Notes: generated from the letters alone by a model not told the origin. DNA of 64,000 bases from Wenzhouxiangella limi (GCF_010499265.1 NZ_JAAGSC010000042.1:104505-168504), one strand, 5' to 3'; positions 54,778-64,000 are shown, numbered from the stretch's first letter. Made by a program: numbers and translations.

Positions 54778-55140
54778 TTAAAACTTCAGACCGGCTTCGC
54801 GGGCTGCATCGGCCAGCGCCTTGATCCGTCCGTGGTACTTGAAACCGGAGCGGTCGAACGCGACGCCCTCGACGCCGACGGCGAGACTGCGCTCCGCGAT
54901 GGCCTTGCCGACGGCCTTGGCCGCTTCCACATTGCACGTGCCCTCGAGCCCTGAGCGCAGATCCTTCTGCAGGGTCGAGGCCGCGGCCACGGTGTGGTCG
55001 CCATCGGGTGCAATCACCTGCGCATACAAATGACGGCCGGAGCGGTGCACCGTCAAACGAGCGACGCCCGAACGACGGATGCGCGCCCGGTTCTTTCGGG
55101 CCCGGCGCAGTCTGGATTCGTTTTTGCCCTTGTTCATCAT
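54778..55140 (-). CDS. rplR: 50S ribosomal protein L18
   Basis: 120 residues; binds 5S rRNA with L5. Signatures: '[18 protein letters not shown]', '[16 protein letters not shown]', '[19 protein letters not shown]' and '[22 protein letters not shown]' cut to '[17 protein letters not shown]'. Two ATGs in a row (55140, 55137); AAGG upstream suits the first. 10 bases from the rplF stop. Confidence 0.96.
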   Translation of the reverse strand: MMNKGKNESRLRRARKNRARIRRSGVARLTVHRSGRHLYAQVIAPDGDHTVAAASTLQKDLRSGLEGTCNVEAAKAVGKAIAERSLAVGVEGVAFDRSGFKYHGRIKALADAAREAGLKF

Positions 55141-55150
55141 TTCTGATCCC

Positions 55151-55678
55151 TTACGCCTTCTTGGCTTCCTTCATGACCACCCGCTCATCGGCATACCGCA
55201 CACCTTTGCCCTTGTAAGGCTCTGGCGGCCGGAAGGCCCGAATCTCGGCGGCGACCTGACCAACCTGCTGCTTGTCGATGCCGCGCACGACCACCTCGGT
55301 CTGCGTCGGACATTCAACGGTAATGCCTTCAGGAATCGAAAAATCGACCGGATGGCTGAACCCCAGCTGCAAATTGAGCGACTTGCCCTGTACCGCCGCG
55401 CGGTAACCCACGCCAACCAGCGTGAGCTTGCGCTCGAAACCGTTACTCACGCCTTCGACCATGTTCGCGATCAGCGCGCGCATGGTGCCGGCCATGGCCA
55501 TGTCTTCTTCCTTGATCGGACTAATCGAGACCACACCGTCCTCAAAGCTCAGAACGATCGCCGGGTGCAGGGTCATCTCGAGGCTGCCCTTGGCGCCCTT
55601 GACCCGGACCACGCCGTCGGACTCGCTGAACTCGACGCCGGCGGGAATCGAAATCGGACTCTTGGCAATTCTAGACAT
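55151..55678 (-). CDS. rplF: 50S ribosomal protein L6
   Basis: 175 residues with '[17 protein letters not shown]', '[20 protein letters not shown]', '[14 protein letters not shown]', '[13 protein letters not shown]' and the C-terminal '[20 protein letters not shown]' and '[11 protein letters not shown]'. L6 lies at the GTPase-associated region of the 50S. It follows rpsH by 27 bases. Confidence 0.97.
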   Translation of the reverse strand: MSRIAKSPISIPAGVEFSESDGVVRVKGAKGSLEMTLHPAIVLSFEDGVVSISPIKEEDMAMAGTMRALIANMVEGVSNGFERKLTLVGVGYRAAVQGKSLNLQLGFSHPVDFSIPEGITVECPTQTEVVVRGIDKQQVGQVAAEIRAFRPPEPYKGKGVRYADERVVMKEAKKA

Positions 55679-55705
55679 CGTGTGTTCCTTCCAAAATTTC
55701 AGGCG

Positions 55706-56101
55706 TCAGGCGACCAGACAGAGCACTTCACCACCCTGGCCTTCGGCTCGGGCGCGGGCGTCGGTCATCAAGCCGCGCGACGTACTGATTACGGCAACGC
55801 CCAGGCCATTGAGCACCCGCGGAATATCATCCTTGCCAAAATAGCGGCGGCGACCGGGCTTGCTGAAGCGGTCCAGTCGATCAATGACGCCGCGTCCGTC
55901 CACGTATTTCAATTCCACAAAGAGGGTGCTCTTGACGCCTTCCTGTTCAACGCGAAAATCGCGAATATAGCCTTCGTCCTTGAGAACAGCAGCCAGGGCA
56001 GCCTTGATGCCCGACGACGGCATGCTCACGCTGCGCTTGCGCACCGCCTGGGCATTCTTGATCCGCGCCAGCATGTCGGAAATGGGGTCGGTCATGCTCA
56101 T
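55706..56101 (-). CDS. rpsH: 30S ribosomal protein S8
   Basis: 131 residues: '[18 protein letters not shown]', '[21 protein letters not shown]' as '[20 protein letters not shown]', '[15 protein letters not shown]' and '[20 protein letters not shown]'. S8 is the spc operon repressor in E. coli. AAGGAG sits 10 bases before ATG 56101. It overlaps no neighbour; rpsN is 14 bases upstream. Confidence 0.97.
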   Translation of the reverse strand: MSMTDPISDMLARIKNAQAVRKRSVSMPSSGIKAALAAVLKDEGYIRDFRVEQEGVKSTLFVELKYVDGRGVIDRLDRFSKPGRRRYFGKDDIPRVLNGLGVAVISTSRGLMTDARARAEGQGGEVLCLVA

Positions 56102-56115
56102 GTTCGTTTCACTCC

Positions 56116-56421
56116 TTACCAGCTGGCCTTGCGCAGGCCCGGCACGTCGCCGCGCATTGCGGCCTCGCGCAGCTTGTTGCGGGCCAGACCGAATTTACGG
56201 TAATAACCCCGCGGACGGCCGGAGACCCGGCAGCGATTACGGCCCCGGACGGGACTGGAGTCCCGCGGCAGCTTGTTGAGGCGGTGCATGGCTGCCTGTT
56301 TTTCCTCGTAGTCCGCTTCCGGATCGGCGACGATGCGCTTGAGCTCGGCGCGCTTTTTCTCAAAGCGCTCCGCCAGCTTCGTCCGCCGCTTTTCACGTTC
56401 TACCATTGATACCTTTGCCAT
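56116..56421 (-). CDS. rpsN: 30S ribosomal protein S14 (zinc-free form)
   Basis: 101 residues, the long form without the two C-x-x-C pairs. '[20 protein letters not shown]', '[20 protein letters not shown]' and the conserved end '[20 protein letters not shown]', then '[21 protein letters not shown]' as separate halves. The short zinc form is not seen in the window. 13 bases after rplE. Confidence 0.97.
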   Translation of the reverse strand: MAKVSMVEREKRRTKLAERFEKKRAELKRIVADPEADYEEKQAAMHRLNKLPRDSSPVRGRNRCRVSGRPRGYYRKFGLARNKLREAAMRGDVPGLRKASW

Positions 56422-56434
56422 AGCTGGATACTCC

Positions 56435-56977
56435 TTAGCGAGCCCGAAACGGGAAGCCGAACGCCTTGAGCAGCGCCAGGCCTTCCTCGTCGGTTTTCGC
56501 GGACGTGGTAATGGCGATATCCATGCCGCGAATCGAATCGATCTGGTCGTAATTGATCTCGGGGAAGATGATCTGCTCCTTCACCCCAAGACTGTAGTTC
56601 CCGCTGCCGTCGAAGGACTTGCGCGGAATACCGCGAAAATCCCGCACGCGCGGCAGCGCCACGCTGACCAGGCGGTCGAGGAACTCGTACATGCGGTCAC
56701 GGCGCAGCGTCACCTTGCATCCAATCGGATAACCGTCGCGGATCTTGAAGCTGGCCACCGACTTGCGGGCCTTGGTCACGATCGGCCGCTGACCGGCAAT
56801 CTTGGCCATATCCGACACGGCGTTGTCGATGACCTTCTTGTCGCCCACCGCTTCACCGAGACCCATGTTCAGGGTGATTTTTTCAATTCGCGGCACTTCC
56901 ATGACGTTGCGGTACCCGAACTCCTCGGTCAGTTGACCGATCACGGTATCGCGGTAGTAATCCTGCAGCCTAGCCAT
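56435..56977 (-). CDS. rplE: 50S ribosomal protein L5
   Basis: 180 residues; holds 5S rRNA with L18 and touches S13. Motifs: '[20 protein letters not shown]', '[20 protein letters not shown]', '[19 protein letters not shown]' and '[20 protein letters not shown]'. One residue longer than E. coli's. 15 bases after rplX. Confidence 0.97.
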   Translation of the reverse strand: MARLQDYYRDTVIGQLTEEFGYRNVMEVPRIEKITLNMGLGEAVGDKKVIDNAVSDMAKIAGQRPIVTKARKSVASFKIRDGYPIGCKVTLRRDRMYEFLDRLVSVALPRVRDFRGIPRKSFDGSGNYSLGVKEQIIFPEINYDQIDSIRGMDIAITTSAKTDEEGLALLKAFGFPFRAR

Positions 56978-56992
56978 AGCTCTTATCAGCCC

Positions 56993-57310
56993 TTAGATAT
57001 CGACGACTTCGCCGGTCGAGCGGAAAAACCGCACTTTCCGGCCGTCTTCCAGAAACTTGTATCCGACCCGATCACCCTGGTCTGTGGCCGGGTTGTACAG
57101 CATCACGTTGGATGCCTCGATCGGCGCCTCCCGCTCGATGATGCCGCCCGGCTTCTGGGCCTGCGGATCCGGCTTCTGGTGGCGCTTGGTCATGTTGACG
57201 TTCTCGACCAGCAGCCGAGCGTCCTTGAGGACTTTGAGCACGTGACCGCGCTGGCCCTTGCTCCGGCCGGCAATCACGATGACCTCGTCGCCCTTGCGTA
57301 TACGTTCCAT
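56993..57310 (-). CDS. rplX: 50S ribosomal protein L24
   Basis: 105 residues with a KOW motif at the start: '[20 protein letters not shown]', followed by '[20 protein letters not shown]' and '[20 protein letters not shown]'. L24 starts 50S assembly. ATG 57310 is the family start; the frame extends upstream 39 bases into non-conserved sequence. rplN ends 10 bases before. Confidence 0.97.
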   Translation of the reverse strand: MERIRKGDEVIVIAGRSKGQRGHVLKVLKDARLLVENVNMTKRHQKPDPQAQKPGGIIEREAPIEASNVMLYNPATDQGDRVGYKFLEDGRKVRFFRSTGEVVDI

Positions 57311-57320
57311 CGAAGTCTCC

Positions 57321-57689
57321 TTACAGCACTTCCGGCGCCAGCGAAACAATCTTCATGAATCGCTCCGAGCGCAGCTCACGCGTCACCGGCCCGAAAATGC
57401 GGGTACCGATCGGCTCGAGCTTGTTGTTCAACAGCACGGCCGCGTTGCCGTCAAAGCGAATCAGCGAACCGTCACGGCGACGCACACCCTTGGCGGTGCG
57501 GACCACGACTGCGTTGTAGACCTCGCCTTTCTTGACCTTGCCACGCGGAATGGCGTCTTTCACCGTCACCTTGATGACATCACCGATGTTGGCGTAACGA
57601 CGTTTCGACCCGCCGAGCACCTTGATGCACATAAGCTCGCGCGCACCGCTGTTGTCGGCGGCCGATAGTCTGGATTGCATCTGAATCAT
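57321..57689 (-). CDS. rplN: 50S ribosomal protein L14
   Basis: 122 residues: '[20 protein letters not shown]', '[20 protein letters not shown]', '[20 protein letters not shown]' and '[19 protein letters not shown]'. It forms an intersubunit bridge. It is first of the spc operon in E. coli; I see no separate promoter in the 15-base gap to rpsQ, so here it probably continues from the S10 transcript. Confidence 0.97.
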   Translation of the reverse strand: MIQMQSRLSAADNSGARELMCIKVLGGSKRRYANIGDVIKVTVKDAIPRGKVKKGEVYNAVVVRTAKGVRRRDGSLIRFDGNAAVLLNNKLEPIGTRIFGPVTRELRSERFMKIVSLAPEVL

Positions 57690-57704
57690 GCCGATATGCT
57701 CCGC

Positions 57705-57965
57705 TTACTGAGCGCGTTCGACCACTTCGATCACGGCCCAGGCTTTCGTCTTGGAGACCGGCCGGGTCTGCGCGATGCGAACGGTGTCGCCCTCGTTACA
57801 GTCATTGTTTTCGTCGTGAGCGTGCACTTTGCTCGAGCGCCTAATGTACTTTCCGTACAGCGGGTGCTTGACCAGCCGCTCCAGACGAACGGTGACGGTC
57901 TTGTCCATCTTGTTGCTGACGACGCGACCGGTCTGGCTACGCTGAACCCTGTTCTCGTTACTCAT
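57705..57965 (-). CDS. rpsQ: 30S ribosomal protein S17
   Basis: 86 residues: '[20 protein letters not shown]', '[20 protein letters not shown]' and '[20 protein letters not shown]' are represented by '[20 protein letters not shown]' in this protein. It binds 16S rRNA early. It overlaps rpmC by 4 bases. Confidence 0.96.
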   Translation of the reverse strand: MSNENRVQRSQTGRVVSNKMDKTVTVRLERLVKHPLYGKYIRRSSKVHAHDENNDCNEGDTVRIAQTRPVSKTKAWAVIEVVERAQ

Positions 57966-58159
57966 GCTGATTTACCCTGGAGCTGGTTGAGCACCGTCTT
58001 GACGCGGGCAATATCACGCCGCACATGACGCATTTCATTCCGGTTGTTCAAGGTGCCGTTGGCATGCTGAATGCGAAGCCCGAACTGCTCCTTGCGCAGC
58101 TTGAGCAGCATCTCGTTGAGCTCGGCGGCATCCTTCTGGCGCAATTCCGCGGCTTTCAT
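57962..58159 (-). CDS. rpmC: 50S ribosomal protein L29
   Basis: 65 residues, two helices: '[20 protein letters not shown]' and '[19 protein letters not shown]' then '[19 protein letters not shown]'. L29 lies at the exit tunnel next to the trigger factor site. Overlaps rplP and rpsQ by 4 bases at each side. Confidence 0.96.
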   Translation of the reverse strand: MKAAELRQKDAAELNEMLLKLRKEQFGLRIQHANGTLNNRNEMRHVRRDIARVKTVLNQLQGKSA

Positions 58160-58569
58160 GACATGGACCTCGCAACAAAAGTGGTCTTGACGCTCAGCTT
58201 GGCCGATGCGCGGCGAAATGCCTCGCGCGCCACGTCTTCGCTCACGCCCTGGATTTCATAAATCATTCGACCGGGCTGAATCGGTGCAACCCAGTACTCA
58301 ACGTTGCCCTTGCCTTTGCCCATGCGGACTTCCACCGGCTTTTTGGTGATCGGCTTGTCGGGAAAAACCCGAATCCACAACTTGCCGCCGCGCTTGACGT
58401 GGCGGGTGATGGCGCGTCGTGCAGACTCGATCTGACGAGCGGTCAGAAAGCCGCGGGTGGTGGCCTGAAGACCAAACTCCCCGAAGCTGACGCGATTGCC
58501 CACGAGGGCCAGACCGCGATTGCGCCCTTTTTGCTGCTTTCTGAATTTTGTGCGTTTCGGCTGCAGCAT
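58156..58569 (-). CDS. rplP: 50S ribosomal protein L16
   Basis: 137 residues: '[20 protein letters not shown]', '[20 protein letters not shown]', '[20 protein letters not shown]' and '[20 protein letters not shown]'. It helps position A-site tRNA. The conserved hydroxylated Arg region ('KPVEVRMG') is present. It starts 2 bases after rpsC ends. Confidence 0.97.
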   Translation of the reverse strand: MLQPKRTKFRKQQKGRNRGLALVGNRVSFGEFGLQATTRGFLTARQIESARRAITRHVKRGGKLWIRVFPDKPITKKPVEVRMGKGKGNVEYWVAPIQPGRMIYEIQGVSEDVAREAFRRASAKLSVKTTFVARSMS

Positions 58570-58571
58570 GA

Positions 58572-59258
58572 TTAGCTCTCCTTGCGACCGCCTCGGCTGG
58601 CGGCTTTATCGGCACTGCCTTCGGCATGCAGATCGAAGACGTCGCCCTTGTAGACCCAGACCTTGATACCGATGACGCCGTAAGTGGTGGCCGCCTCGGC
58701 CACGCCGTAATCGACGTCGGCGCGTAGCGTATGCAACGGCACCCGACCCTCGCGATACCACTCCGTGCGTGCGATGTCGGCGCCGTTCAAACGTCCGCCA
58801 ACCTGAACCTTGATACCCAGCGCACCCAGCCGCATGGCGTTGCCGACTGCGCGCTTCATGGCCCGCCGGAACATGACCCGCCGCTCAAGCTGCTGGGCGA
58901 TGCTCTCAGCCACCAGCTTGGCGTCGAGCTCGGGCTTGCGAATCTCGTTGACGCGGATATTGGTCGGCACCCCCATGATCCGCCCGACTTCACGCCGGAG
59001 CTTTTCGATGTCTTCGCCCTTCTTGCCGATGACGATACCGGGCCTGGCCGTGTGCACCGTAATCTCGGCGGACTTGGCGGGTCGCTCGATCTGAATATGG
59101 CTGATCGCCGCGTGCGCCAGTACCTTGTTGAGGTAGGCACGCGCCTTCAGATCGGTGTTGAGGTAGTCGGCAAACTCCTCACCTTCGGCGTACCACTTGG
59201 CAGACCAGTCCTTGGAAATGCCCAGGCGAATACCGTTTGGATGTACCTTTTGACCCAT
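58572..59258 (-). CDS. rpsC: 30S ribosomal protein S3
   Basis: 228 residues: '[20 protein letters not shown]', '[20 protein letters not shown]', the KH motif '[18 protein letters not shown]', '[19 protein letters not shown]' and '[21 protein letters not shown]' split from the last. S3 forms the mRNA entry helicase site. Five residues shorter than E. coli's at the C-terminus. 9 bases after rplV. Confidence 0.97.
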   Translation of the reverse strand: MGQKVHPNGIRLGISKDWSAKWYAEGEEFADYLNTDLKARAYLNKVLAHAAISHIQIERPAKSAEITVHTARPGIVIGKKGEDIEKLRREVGRIMGVPTNIRVNEIRKPELDAKLVAESIAQQLERRVMFRRAMKRAVGNAMRLGALGIKVQVGGRLNGADIARTEWYREGRVPLHTLRADVDYGVAEAATTYGVIGIKVWVYKGDVFDLHAEGSADKAASRGGRKES

Positions 59259-59267
59259 GTCTTGTCC

Positions 59268-59600
59268 TTAACTCTCTGCCAGCACGACGGTGATATGGCT
59301 ACTGCGCTTGAGGATGCGCGTGTAGCGACCCTTGGCGCGCGCACGGCCGCGCTTCATCGTCGGCCCCTCATCGACCCAGATACGGTCGACTTTCAGTTCA
59401 TCGATGTCCGCGCCGACGTTGTGCTCGGCATTGGCGACCGCCGACAGCAATACCTTGCGAACAATCTGTGCTGCCTTCTTGTCGCTGAACATCAGCAACT
59501 CATCTGCCCGCTCGACCGGCAGCCCGCGGATCTGGTCAGCCACCAGGCGAACTTTCTGGGCGGAAATCCGGGCGCCCTTGAGCTTTGCAATCGCTTCCAT
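59268..59600 (-). CDS. rplV: 50S ribosomal protein L22
   Basis: 110 residues when started at ATG 59600 ('[19 protein letters not shown]'), the same length and start as in Pseudomonas and E. coli; ATG 59609 and GTG 59618 are in frame and would add 3 or 6 residues. '[20 protein letters not shown]' and '[19 protein letters not shown]' follow, with the exit-tunnel loop '[18 protein letters not shown]'. The rpsS stop is 14 bases upstream of the chosen start. Confidence 0.95.
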   Translation of the reverse strand: MEAIAKLKGARISAQKVRLVADQIRGLPVERADELLMFSDKKAAQIVRKVLLSAVANAEHNVGADIDELKVDRIWVDEGPTMKRGRARAKGRYTRILKRSSHITVVLAES

Positions 59601-59614
59601 CACCGTCATTCCCG

Positions 59615-59887
59615 TCACTTGGTTTTCCGATCGCCCGAATGACCCTTGAAGGTCCGGGTAGGTGCAAATTCTCCAAGCTTGTGGCCGACCATGTTCTCGT
59701 TGATCAGGATCGGCACATGCAAACGGCCGTTGTGAACCGCAATCGTCAGGCCAACCATGTCCGGAAGAATCATGGAGCGGCGCGACCAGGTCTTGATCGG
59801 ACGCTTGTTGTTGGTCTCAATGGCCGACTCCACCTTGGCAACCAGGTGATGATCGATAAACGGCCCTTTCTTGATTGAACGTGGCAT
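59615..59887 (-). CDS. rpsS: 30S ribosomal protein S19
   Basis: 90 residues: '[20 protein letters not shown]', '[20 protein letters not shown]', '[20 protein letters not shown]' and '[18 protein letters not shown]'. It contacts S13 in the 30S head. Two residues shorter than E. coli's. 15 bases after rplB. Confidence 0.97.
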   Translation of the reverse strand: MPRSIKKGPFIDHHLVAKVESAIETNNKRPIKTWSRRSMILPDMVGLTIAVHNGRLHVPILINENMVGHKLGEFAPTRTFKGHSGDRKTK

Positions 59888-59902
59888 CGTGAATCCTTGA
59901 CT

Positions 59903-60730
59903 CTATTTACGCTTGCGAGAACGCGTGATGTACTGGCCGGTGCGCTTGTTGGTCCGGGTACGCTTGCCCTTGGTCTGTTGACCCCAGGGCGTGACCGGAT
60001 GGCGACCGCCCGAGGTCCGCCCCTCACCGCCGCCATGCGGGTGGTCTACGGGGTTCATGGCAACGCCGCGAACGGTCGGCCGAACTCCGCGCCAGCGCTT
60101 TGCGCCCGCCTTGCCCAGCTTTTCCAGATTGTGCTCGGAATTGGCAACCTGTCCGATGGTGGCGCGACAGCGCGTAAGAACCTTGCGCATCTCGCCCGAA
60201 CGCAGCAACACGGTCGCATACTGGCCTTCGCGAGCCACCAACTGAACCACCGAGCCGGCGCTGCGGGCCAGCTGCCCGCCCTTGCCGGGCTTGAGCTCGA
60301 CGTTGTGAATCTGGGTACCGACCGGAATGGCACGCAGCGGCATGGCGTTGCCGGGCTTGATTGGCGCTTCCGAGCCGCTGAGCACCTCGTCGCCGGCGCG
60401 CATGTTGCGCGCAGCCAGGATATAGCGACGATCGCCGTCGAGGTACTTGATCAACGCAATATGGGCGCTGCGGTTCGGGTCATACTCGATGCGCTCGACG
60501 ATGCCCTTGACGCCATCCTTGTTGCGCTTGAAGTCAATGACGCGATAGTGATGCTTGTGCCCACCGCCCTTGTGCCGCGTGGTGATTCGACCGGCATTAT
60601 TGCGGCCGCCGGAAGAGTTTTGCGACTCCAGCAACGGCGCGTAGGGACGACCCGACCACAAGTGATCGTGGCGGATGGAGACCTTGCCGCGTCGGCCCGG
60701 TGATGTGGGTTTTGCTTTGACGATTGCCAT
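59903..60730 (-). CDS. rplB: 50S ribosomal protein L2
   Basis: 275 residues; sits near the peptidyl transferase centre. Motifs: '[20 protein letters not shown]', '[20 protein letters not shown]', '[20 protein letters not shown]' and the essential '[20 protein letters not shown]' with the conserved His. Two residues longer than in E. coli. It is 32 bases after rplW's stop. Confidence 0.98.
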   Translation of the reverse strand: MAIVKAKPTSPGRRGKVSIRHDHLWSGRPYAPLLESQNSSGGRNNAGRITTRHKGGGHKHHYRVIDFKRNKDGVKGIVERIEYDPNRSAHIALIKYLDGDRRYILAARNMRAGDEVLSGSEAPIKPGNAMPLRAIPVGTQIHNVELKPGKGGQLARSAGSVVQLVAREGQYATVLLRSGEMRKVLTRCRATIGQVANSEHNLEKLGKAGAKRWRGVRPTVRGVAMNPVDHPHGGGEGRTSGGRHPVTPWGQQTKGKRTRTNKRTGQYITRSRKRK

Positions 60731-60762
60731 GTCTGTTCAATCCCGGCTATCAGTTCCAGACC

Positions 60763-61059
60763 TCAGTCTGCCTGTAAATCTTCGATGACCTGCCCTGCGC
60801 GCAGGCGCACATAGGCCTTCTTCCAGTCCCGCTGCCGTCCTGAGCGAAAGCGAAAACTCTTGCGTTTGCCCTTGACGTTGACAACCCGCACCTCTTCCAC
60901 GTTGACTTCAAACAGGCCTTCGACGGCCTGCCGGATCTGCGCCTTGTCGGCATCCTTCAGGACCTCGAACACGTACTGGTTCGAATCGGCCTGCAGACGC
61001 GCCGTTTTTTCGGAGATATGCGGATAGCGGATGATCTGATACATGCGTTCGTTGTTCAT
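60763..61059 (-). CDS. rplW: 50S ribosomal protein L23
   Basis: 98 residues: 'IIRYPHISEKTARLQADSNQ', 'YVFEVLKDADKAQIRQAVEG' and 'LFEVNVEEVRVVNVKGKRK'. It docks trigger factor and SRP at the tunnel exit. AGGAG lies 8 bases before ATG 61059, which therefore is preferred to an in-frame GTG at 61068; the ATG overlaps the rplD stop by 4 bases. Confidence 0.97.
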   Translation of the reverse strand: MNNERMYQIIRYPHISEKTARLQADSNQYVFEVLKDADKAQIRQAVEGLFEVNVEEVRVVNVKGKRKSFRFRSGRQRDWKKAYVRLRAGQVIEDLQAD

Positions 61060-61658
61060 GCCAGCCACTCCTGAATTTTTTCCACGGCCGCACGGGTCAT
61101 GACCACCTTCTCGGCGCTGACCAGGCTGACCGGGTCAAGACGATCGGCCGCCAGCACGAAGACGCCGCGGAGGTTGCGCGCACCCAGATACAGGTTGCCC
61201 TCCGGCTCGGAATCGATCAGCAATCCGGTGGCCACACCGAGACCGTCGAGCAATTCACGCGCCAGCCGAGACTTCGGCTCGGCCAGTTTCAGCTCATCGA
61301 CGATGACCAGACGCTCCTGGCGCACCAGCTCGGAAAGAATCGCCTTGATGGCGCTGCGGTACTGCTTGCGGTTCACCTTCTGGGTGAAATCGCGCGGACG
61401 CGCAGCAAAAGTCACGCCGCCCGTGCGCCAGATCGGGCTGCGAATGGTGCCAGCCCGCGCGTTGCCCGTACCCTTCTGGCGCCAAGGCTTGCGCCCGCCG
61501 CCGGAAACATCCGAGCGGTTCTTCTGGGCCTTCGTACCGGCACGCGCACCCGCCAGGTAGGAAATCACCACCTGGTGAACCAGCGGCTCGGAAAATTCGC
61601 GACCGAACACACGGTCTGAGACCTCGATGTTCGCGCCGCCGGCGACTGCAAGTTCCAT
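61056..61658 (-). CDS. rplD: 50S ribosomal protein L4
   Basis: 200 residues. The long tunnel loop 'GGGRKPWRQKGTGNARAGTI' and 'RSPIWRTGGVTFAARPRDFT' are plain, with 'VNRKQYRSAIKAILSELVRQ' and 'LVSAEKVVMTRAAVEKIQEW'. In E. coli L4 also represses its own operon by acting on the S10 leader. AGGAG 9 bases before ATG 61658 decides the start; a second ATG at 61679 would add seven unconserved residues. Confidence 0.97.
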   Translation of the reverse strand: MELAVAGGANIEVSDRVFGREFSEPLVHQVVISYLAGARAGTKAQKNRSDVSGGGRKPWRQKGTGNARAGTIRSPIWRTGGVTFAARPRDFTQKVNRKQYRSAIKAILSELVRQERLVIVDELKLAEPKSRLARELLDGLGVATGLLIDSEPEGNLYLGARNLRGVFVLAADRLDPVSLVSAEKVVMTRAAVEKIQEWLA

Positions 61659-61678
61659 CACTGCGCTCTCCTGAGTCA

Positions 61679-62317
61679 TCAGGCCTTGGTCGAAGGCCGA
61701 ACAAAGACATGCCCGCCGGGCGCACCCGGGACGGCCCCGCGAATCAACATCAGATTGCGTTCGGCATCGACCCGAACAACCTCGAGATTCTGGGTGGTTA
61801 CGCGCTCGCTCCCCATATGCCCGGCCATCTTCTTGCCCTTGAACACCCGTCCGGGCGTCTGGCACTGACCGATGGAACCGGGTGCGCGGTGCGACAACGA
61901 GTTGCCGTGGGTCGCATCCTGCATGCGGAAGTTATGGCGCTTGACCACGCCGGCAAAACCCTTGCCCTTGCTGGTGCCGGTGACATCCACGCGCTGCCCG
62001 GCCTCGAAGCGCTCGACGGAGACCTCACCGCCGACCTGGAGATCCGCCATTTCGTCGGCAGAGAGCCGGAACTCCCACAGGCCTTCGCCGGCCTCGACGC
62101 CGGCCTTGGCGTAGTGACCCGCCAGAGGGCGATTGACCAAAGACGCACGGCGGCTGCCGCTGGTGACCTGGATGGCGGTGTAACCTTCGCCATCGTCGGT
62201 GCGGATCTGCGTAATCCGGTTCGGATTGACCTCGAGCACGGTGACGGGGACAGAGGTGCCGTCCTCGACAAAAATGCGGGTCATGCCTTTTTTCTTTCCA
62301 ACAAGTCCGATCGTCAT
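61679..62317 (-). CDS. rplC: 50S ribosomal protein L3
   Basis: 212 residues: '[20 protein letters not shown]', '[19 protein letters not shown]', then '[20 protein letters not shown]' and '[20 protein letters not shown]'. L3 is an assembly starter at the peptidyl transferase centre. The Gln in '[10 protein letters not shown]' is the one methylated by PrmB, whose gene is at 15687-16577. 20 bases after rpsJ. Confidence 0.98.
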   Translation of the reverse strand: MTIGLVGKKKGMTRIFVEDGTSVPVTVLEVNPNRITQIRTDDGEGYTAIQVTSGSRRASLVNRPLAGHYAKAGVEAGEGLWEFRLSADEMADLQVGGEVSVERFEAGQRVDVTGTSKGKGFAGVVKRHNFRMQDATHGNSLSHRAPGSIGQCQTPGRVFKGKKMAGHMGSERVTTQNLEVVRVDAERNLMLIRGAVPGAPGGHVFVRPSTKA

Positions 62318-62337
62318 GTCTGCTTCTCCGGCAACCG

Positions 62338-62649
62338 TCAGTAGAGCTTGATCTGGACGTCAACGCCAGCGGCCAGGTCCAGCTTCATCAGCGCGTCCAC
62401 GGTCTTGTCGTTGGGATCGACGATATCCAGGAGCCGCTTGTGCGTCCGGATTTCGTACTGGTCACGCGCGTCCTTGTTGACGTGCGGGGAAATCAGGACG
62501 GTGTAGCGCTCCTTGCGAGTCGGCAGCGGGATGGGCCCCCGAACCTGAGCTCCGGTGCGCTTGGCGGTATCCACGATTTCCTGGGTCGACCGATCGATCA
62601 GACGATGATCGAAACCCTTCAAACGAATACGGATTTTTTGCTCGGCCAT
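62338..62649 (-). CDS. rpsJ: 30S ribosomal protein S10 (NusE)
   Basis: 103 residues, exactly as in E. coli: '[20 protein letters not shown]', '[20 protein letters not shown]' and '[20 protein letters not shown]'. It builds the 30S head and also acts with NusB in antitermination. First gene of the S10 operon; its 5' region (62650-62808) has a promoter and two hairpins. Confidence 0.98.
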   Translation of the reverse strand: MAEQKIRIRLKGFDHRLIDRSTQEIVDTAKRTGAQVRGPIPLPTRKERYTVLISPHVNKDARDQYEIRTHKRLLDIVDPNDKTVDALMKLDLAAGVDVQIKLY

Positions 62650-62711
62650 TGCCGTACGCCTTTAGTCTGTAAAAGAACTCGAACCGGCCGCTCTTTCGGG
62701 CGACCACTGCT

Positions 62712-62727
62712 TTGATCCGAAGATCAA
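62712..62727 (-). promoter_or_regulatory. Small UUCG hairpin in the S10 leader
   Basis: On the minus strand TTGATC pairs with GATCAA around a C-UUCG-G tetraloop. It follows the large hairpin by 2 bases. The pair may form a leader structure for L4-type control, but no match to the E. coli leader was identified. Confidence 0.4.
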
Positions 62728-62729
62728 GA

Positions 62730-62756
62730 GCCCCTTCAGTCCCGGACTGAAGGGGC
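62730..62756. terminator. Terminator-like hairpin after tuf
   Basis: GCCCCTTCAGTCC and GGACTGAAGGGGC (13 bases each, one base between, so the real loop is a few bases larger) form a strong hairpin 53 bases after the tuf stop. It probably ends tuf transcripts. It sits after the -10 of the rpsJ promoter, so it is also the first structure in the S10 leader. Confidence 0.65.
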
Positions 62757-62775
62757 CCCTTTATCCGAGCCGCCC

Positions 62776-62804
62776 ATTATAGCAACGGCTCTATCAGAAT
62801 TGCC
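62776..62804 (-). promoter_or_regulatory. Candidate promoter of the S10 operon
   Basis: A consensus TATAAT lies at 62781-62776 on the minus strand, with a weak -35 (TGGCAA) 18 bases upstream, close to the tuf stop. Transcription would begin near 62769, giving a leader of about 120 bases before rpsJ that contains both hairpins. Confidence 0.6.
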
Positions 62805-62808
62805 AGAG

Positions 62809-63999
62809 TTATTCGTGAATTTTTGCCACCACGCCGGCACCGACGGTGCGGCCGCCTTCGCGGATGGCGAAACGCAGGCCTTCTTCCATCGCGATCGGCG
62901 CGATCAGCTCAACCTGCATCTGCACGTTGTCACCCGGCATCACCATTTCCACGCCTTCCGGCAGCTCCACCGAACCGGTCACGTCCGTGGTCCGGAAGTA
63001 AAACTGCGGCCGGTAGCCCTTGAAAAACGGCGTATGACGACCGCCCTCTTCCTTGCTCAGGACGTAGACTTCGGCCTCGAACTTGGTGTGCGGGGTGATC
63101 GTGCCCGGCTTGGCCAGCACCTGGCCGCGCTCGACGTCGTCGCGCTTGGTGCCCCGGAGCAAAACGCCCACGTTGTCACCCGCCTGACCCTGGTCGAGCA
63201 GCTTGCGGAACATCTCCACGCCGGTGCAGGTCGTCTTGGTCGTGTCCTTGATCCCGACAATCTCGATCTCGTCGCCCACCTTGACAATCCCGCGCTCGAC
63301 GCGACCGGTCACCACCGTGCCACGGCCGGAAATCGAGAACACGTCCTCGATCGGCATCAAAAACGCCTTGTCCAGATCACGCTCCGGCTCCGGCACGTAG
63401 GTGTCGAGCGCCTCAACCAGCTGCAGAATCGACGGCACGCCAATCTCGCTGTCGTCGCCTTCCAGCGCCTTGAGCGCAGAGCCCGTGATGATCGGCGTAT
63501 CGTCGCCCGGGAAGTCGTAGTCGCTCAGCAACTCGCGAACCTCCATCTCCACCAGCTCCAGCAGCTCGGCGTCGTCAACCATGTCGGCCTTGTTCAGGTA
63601 GACCAGAATGCACGGCACACCCACCTGGCGGGCCAGCAAAATGTGCTCGCGCGTTTGCGGCATCGGACCGTCGGCGGCAGAGACCACCAGAATCGCACCG
63701 TCCATCTGGGCCGCACCAGTGATCATGTTCTTCACATAGTCGGCGTGACCAGGGCAGTCCACGTGCGCGTAGTGACGAGCATCCGACTCGTACTCCACGT
63801 GCGCCGAGGCAATCGTGATCCCGCGTTCGCGCTCTTCGGGCGCATTGTCAATCTGGTCGTAGGCACGAAACTCGCCGCCGCGGGCCTCCGCGCACACCTT
63901 CGTCAGCGCCGCCGTCAGCGTCGTCTTGCCGTGGTCCACGTGACCAATCGTGCCCACGTTCACGTGCGGCTTGTTGCGTTCAAACTTTGCCTTGGACAT
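62809..63999 (-). CDS. tuf: Translation elongation factor Tu
   Basis: The complete gene codes for 396 residues. GTP-binding motifs: '[19 protein letters not shown]' (G1), 'RGITIA' (G2), 'DCPGHADYV' (G3), 'NKADMVDD' (G4) and 'SALKALEGD' (G5); domains II and III follow with '[13 protein letters not shown]' and '[13 protein letters not shown]'. It delivers aminoacyl-tRNA to the ribosome. The ATG is at 63999, one base from the window edge; fusA is expected upstream. It joins the str operon to the S10 operon. Confidence 0.98.
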   Translation of the reverse strand: MSKAKFERNKPHVNVGTIGHVDHGKTTLTAALTKVCAEARGGEFRAYDQIDNAPEERERGITIASAHVEYESDARHYAHVDCPGHADYVKNMITGAAQMDGAILVVSAADGPMPQTREHILLARQVGVPCILVYLNKADMVDDAELLELVEMEVRELLSDYDFPGDDTPIITGSALKALEGDDSEIGVPSILQLVEALDTYVPEPERDLDKAFLMPIEDVFSISGRGTVVTGRVERGIVKVGDEIEIVGIKDTTKTTCTGVEMFRKLLDQGQAGDNVGVLLRGTKRDDVERGQVLAKPGTITPHTKFEAEVYVLSKEEGGRHTPFFKGYRPQFYFRTTDVTGSVELPEGVEMVMPGDNVQMQVELIAPIAMEEGLRFAIREGGRTVGAGVVAKIHE

Positions 64000-64000
64000 G

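Overview
The window is GC-rich, densely packed bacterial chromosome with a gammaproteobacterial gene order. Three blocks show this: rsmI diverging from lpoA-yraN-dolP; glyA-nrdR-ribD-ribE-ribBX-ribH-nusB-thiL-pgpA; and tuf followed by the complete S10-spc-alpha ribosomal supercluster. A type III pantothenate kinase, an AlkB alkane hydroxylase and a leucine-degradation gene set suggest a free-living aerobic heterotroph that uses lipids or hydrocarbons, perhaps near the Chromatiales or Xanthomonadales. That placement is inference; no 16S gene is present. I see no phage, insertion sequence, CRISPR array or tRNA gene.

Layout. 1-2980 (-): an energy-transduction operon, DUF3450 protein, a large MotA/TolQ-type protein with a periplasmic coiled coil, ExbB and ExbD (cut by the window edge). 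3149-8392 (+): isovaleryl-CoA dehydrogenase, thiolase, HMG-CoA lyase, an HSD17B10-like dehydrogenase and a small YbjN-like protein, with a Uma2 nuclease gene facing the other way. 8420-13868: an MscS channel, a NYN-LOTUS putative RNase, a YqiA-like hydrolase, acetoacetyl-CoA synthetase, a GNAT enzyme and a DUF2061 protein; a large inverted-repeat element lies between the convergent hydrolase and synthetase genes. 13918-16577 (-): etfA, etfB, prmB. 16624-22101 (+): sco, psd, then panB-panC-coaBC-coaX-panD, a near-complete pantothenate/CoA operon with overlapping genes.

22102-27751 is the most accessory part: a DUF2334 deacetylase-like protein, a GT4 glycosyltransferase, a sulfotransferase, rnpB (RNase P RNA), and two related methyltransferases transcribed away from each other. 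27795-32279 holds a membrane zinc peptidase, rsmI and the lpoA-yraN-dolP envelope operon, which lacks diaA. 32382-39346 (-) is the glyA-to-pgpA operon with the riboflavin genes. 39494-41778 is alkB with a divergent AraC-type regulator. 41860-44634 (+) has an RfaH-like factor, a phosphomannomutase and a hemolysin-III protein; 44676-48993 (-) has asmA-rarD-ABC exporter. 49105-63999 (-) holds tuf and 28 genes of the S10, spc and alpha operons, with sequence-visible promoters before rpsJ and rpsM and a strong UUCG-capped terminator after rplQ.

How the genes fit together: isovaleryl-CoA dehydrogenase passes electrons to ETF; HMG-CoA lyase makes acetoacetate, acetoacetyl-CoA synthetase reactivates it, and the thiolase yields acetyl-CoA. 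The CoA operon supplies the cofactor. AlkB would feed alkane-derived fatty acids into beta-oxidation. I found no clearly novel multi-gene system. The best leads for follow-up are the inverted-repeat element at 10838-10993, the sulfotransferase/glycosyltransferase/methyltransferase region around rnpB, the CoaBC protein with a repeat-built linker, and the DUF3450/double ExbB operon.
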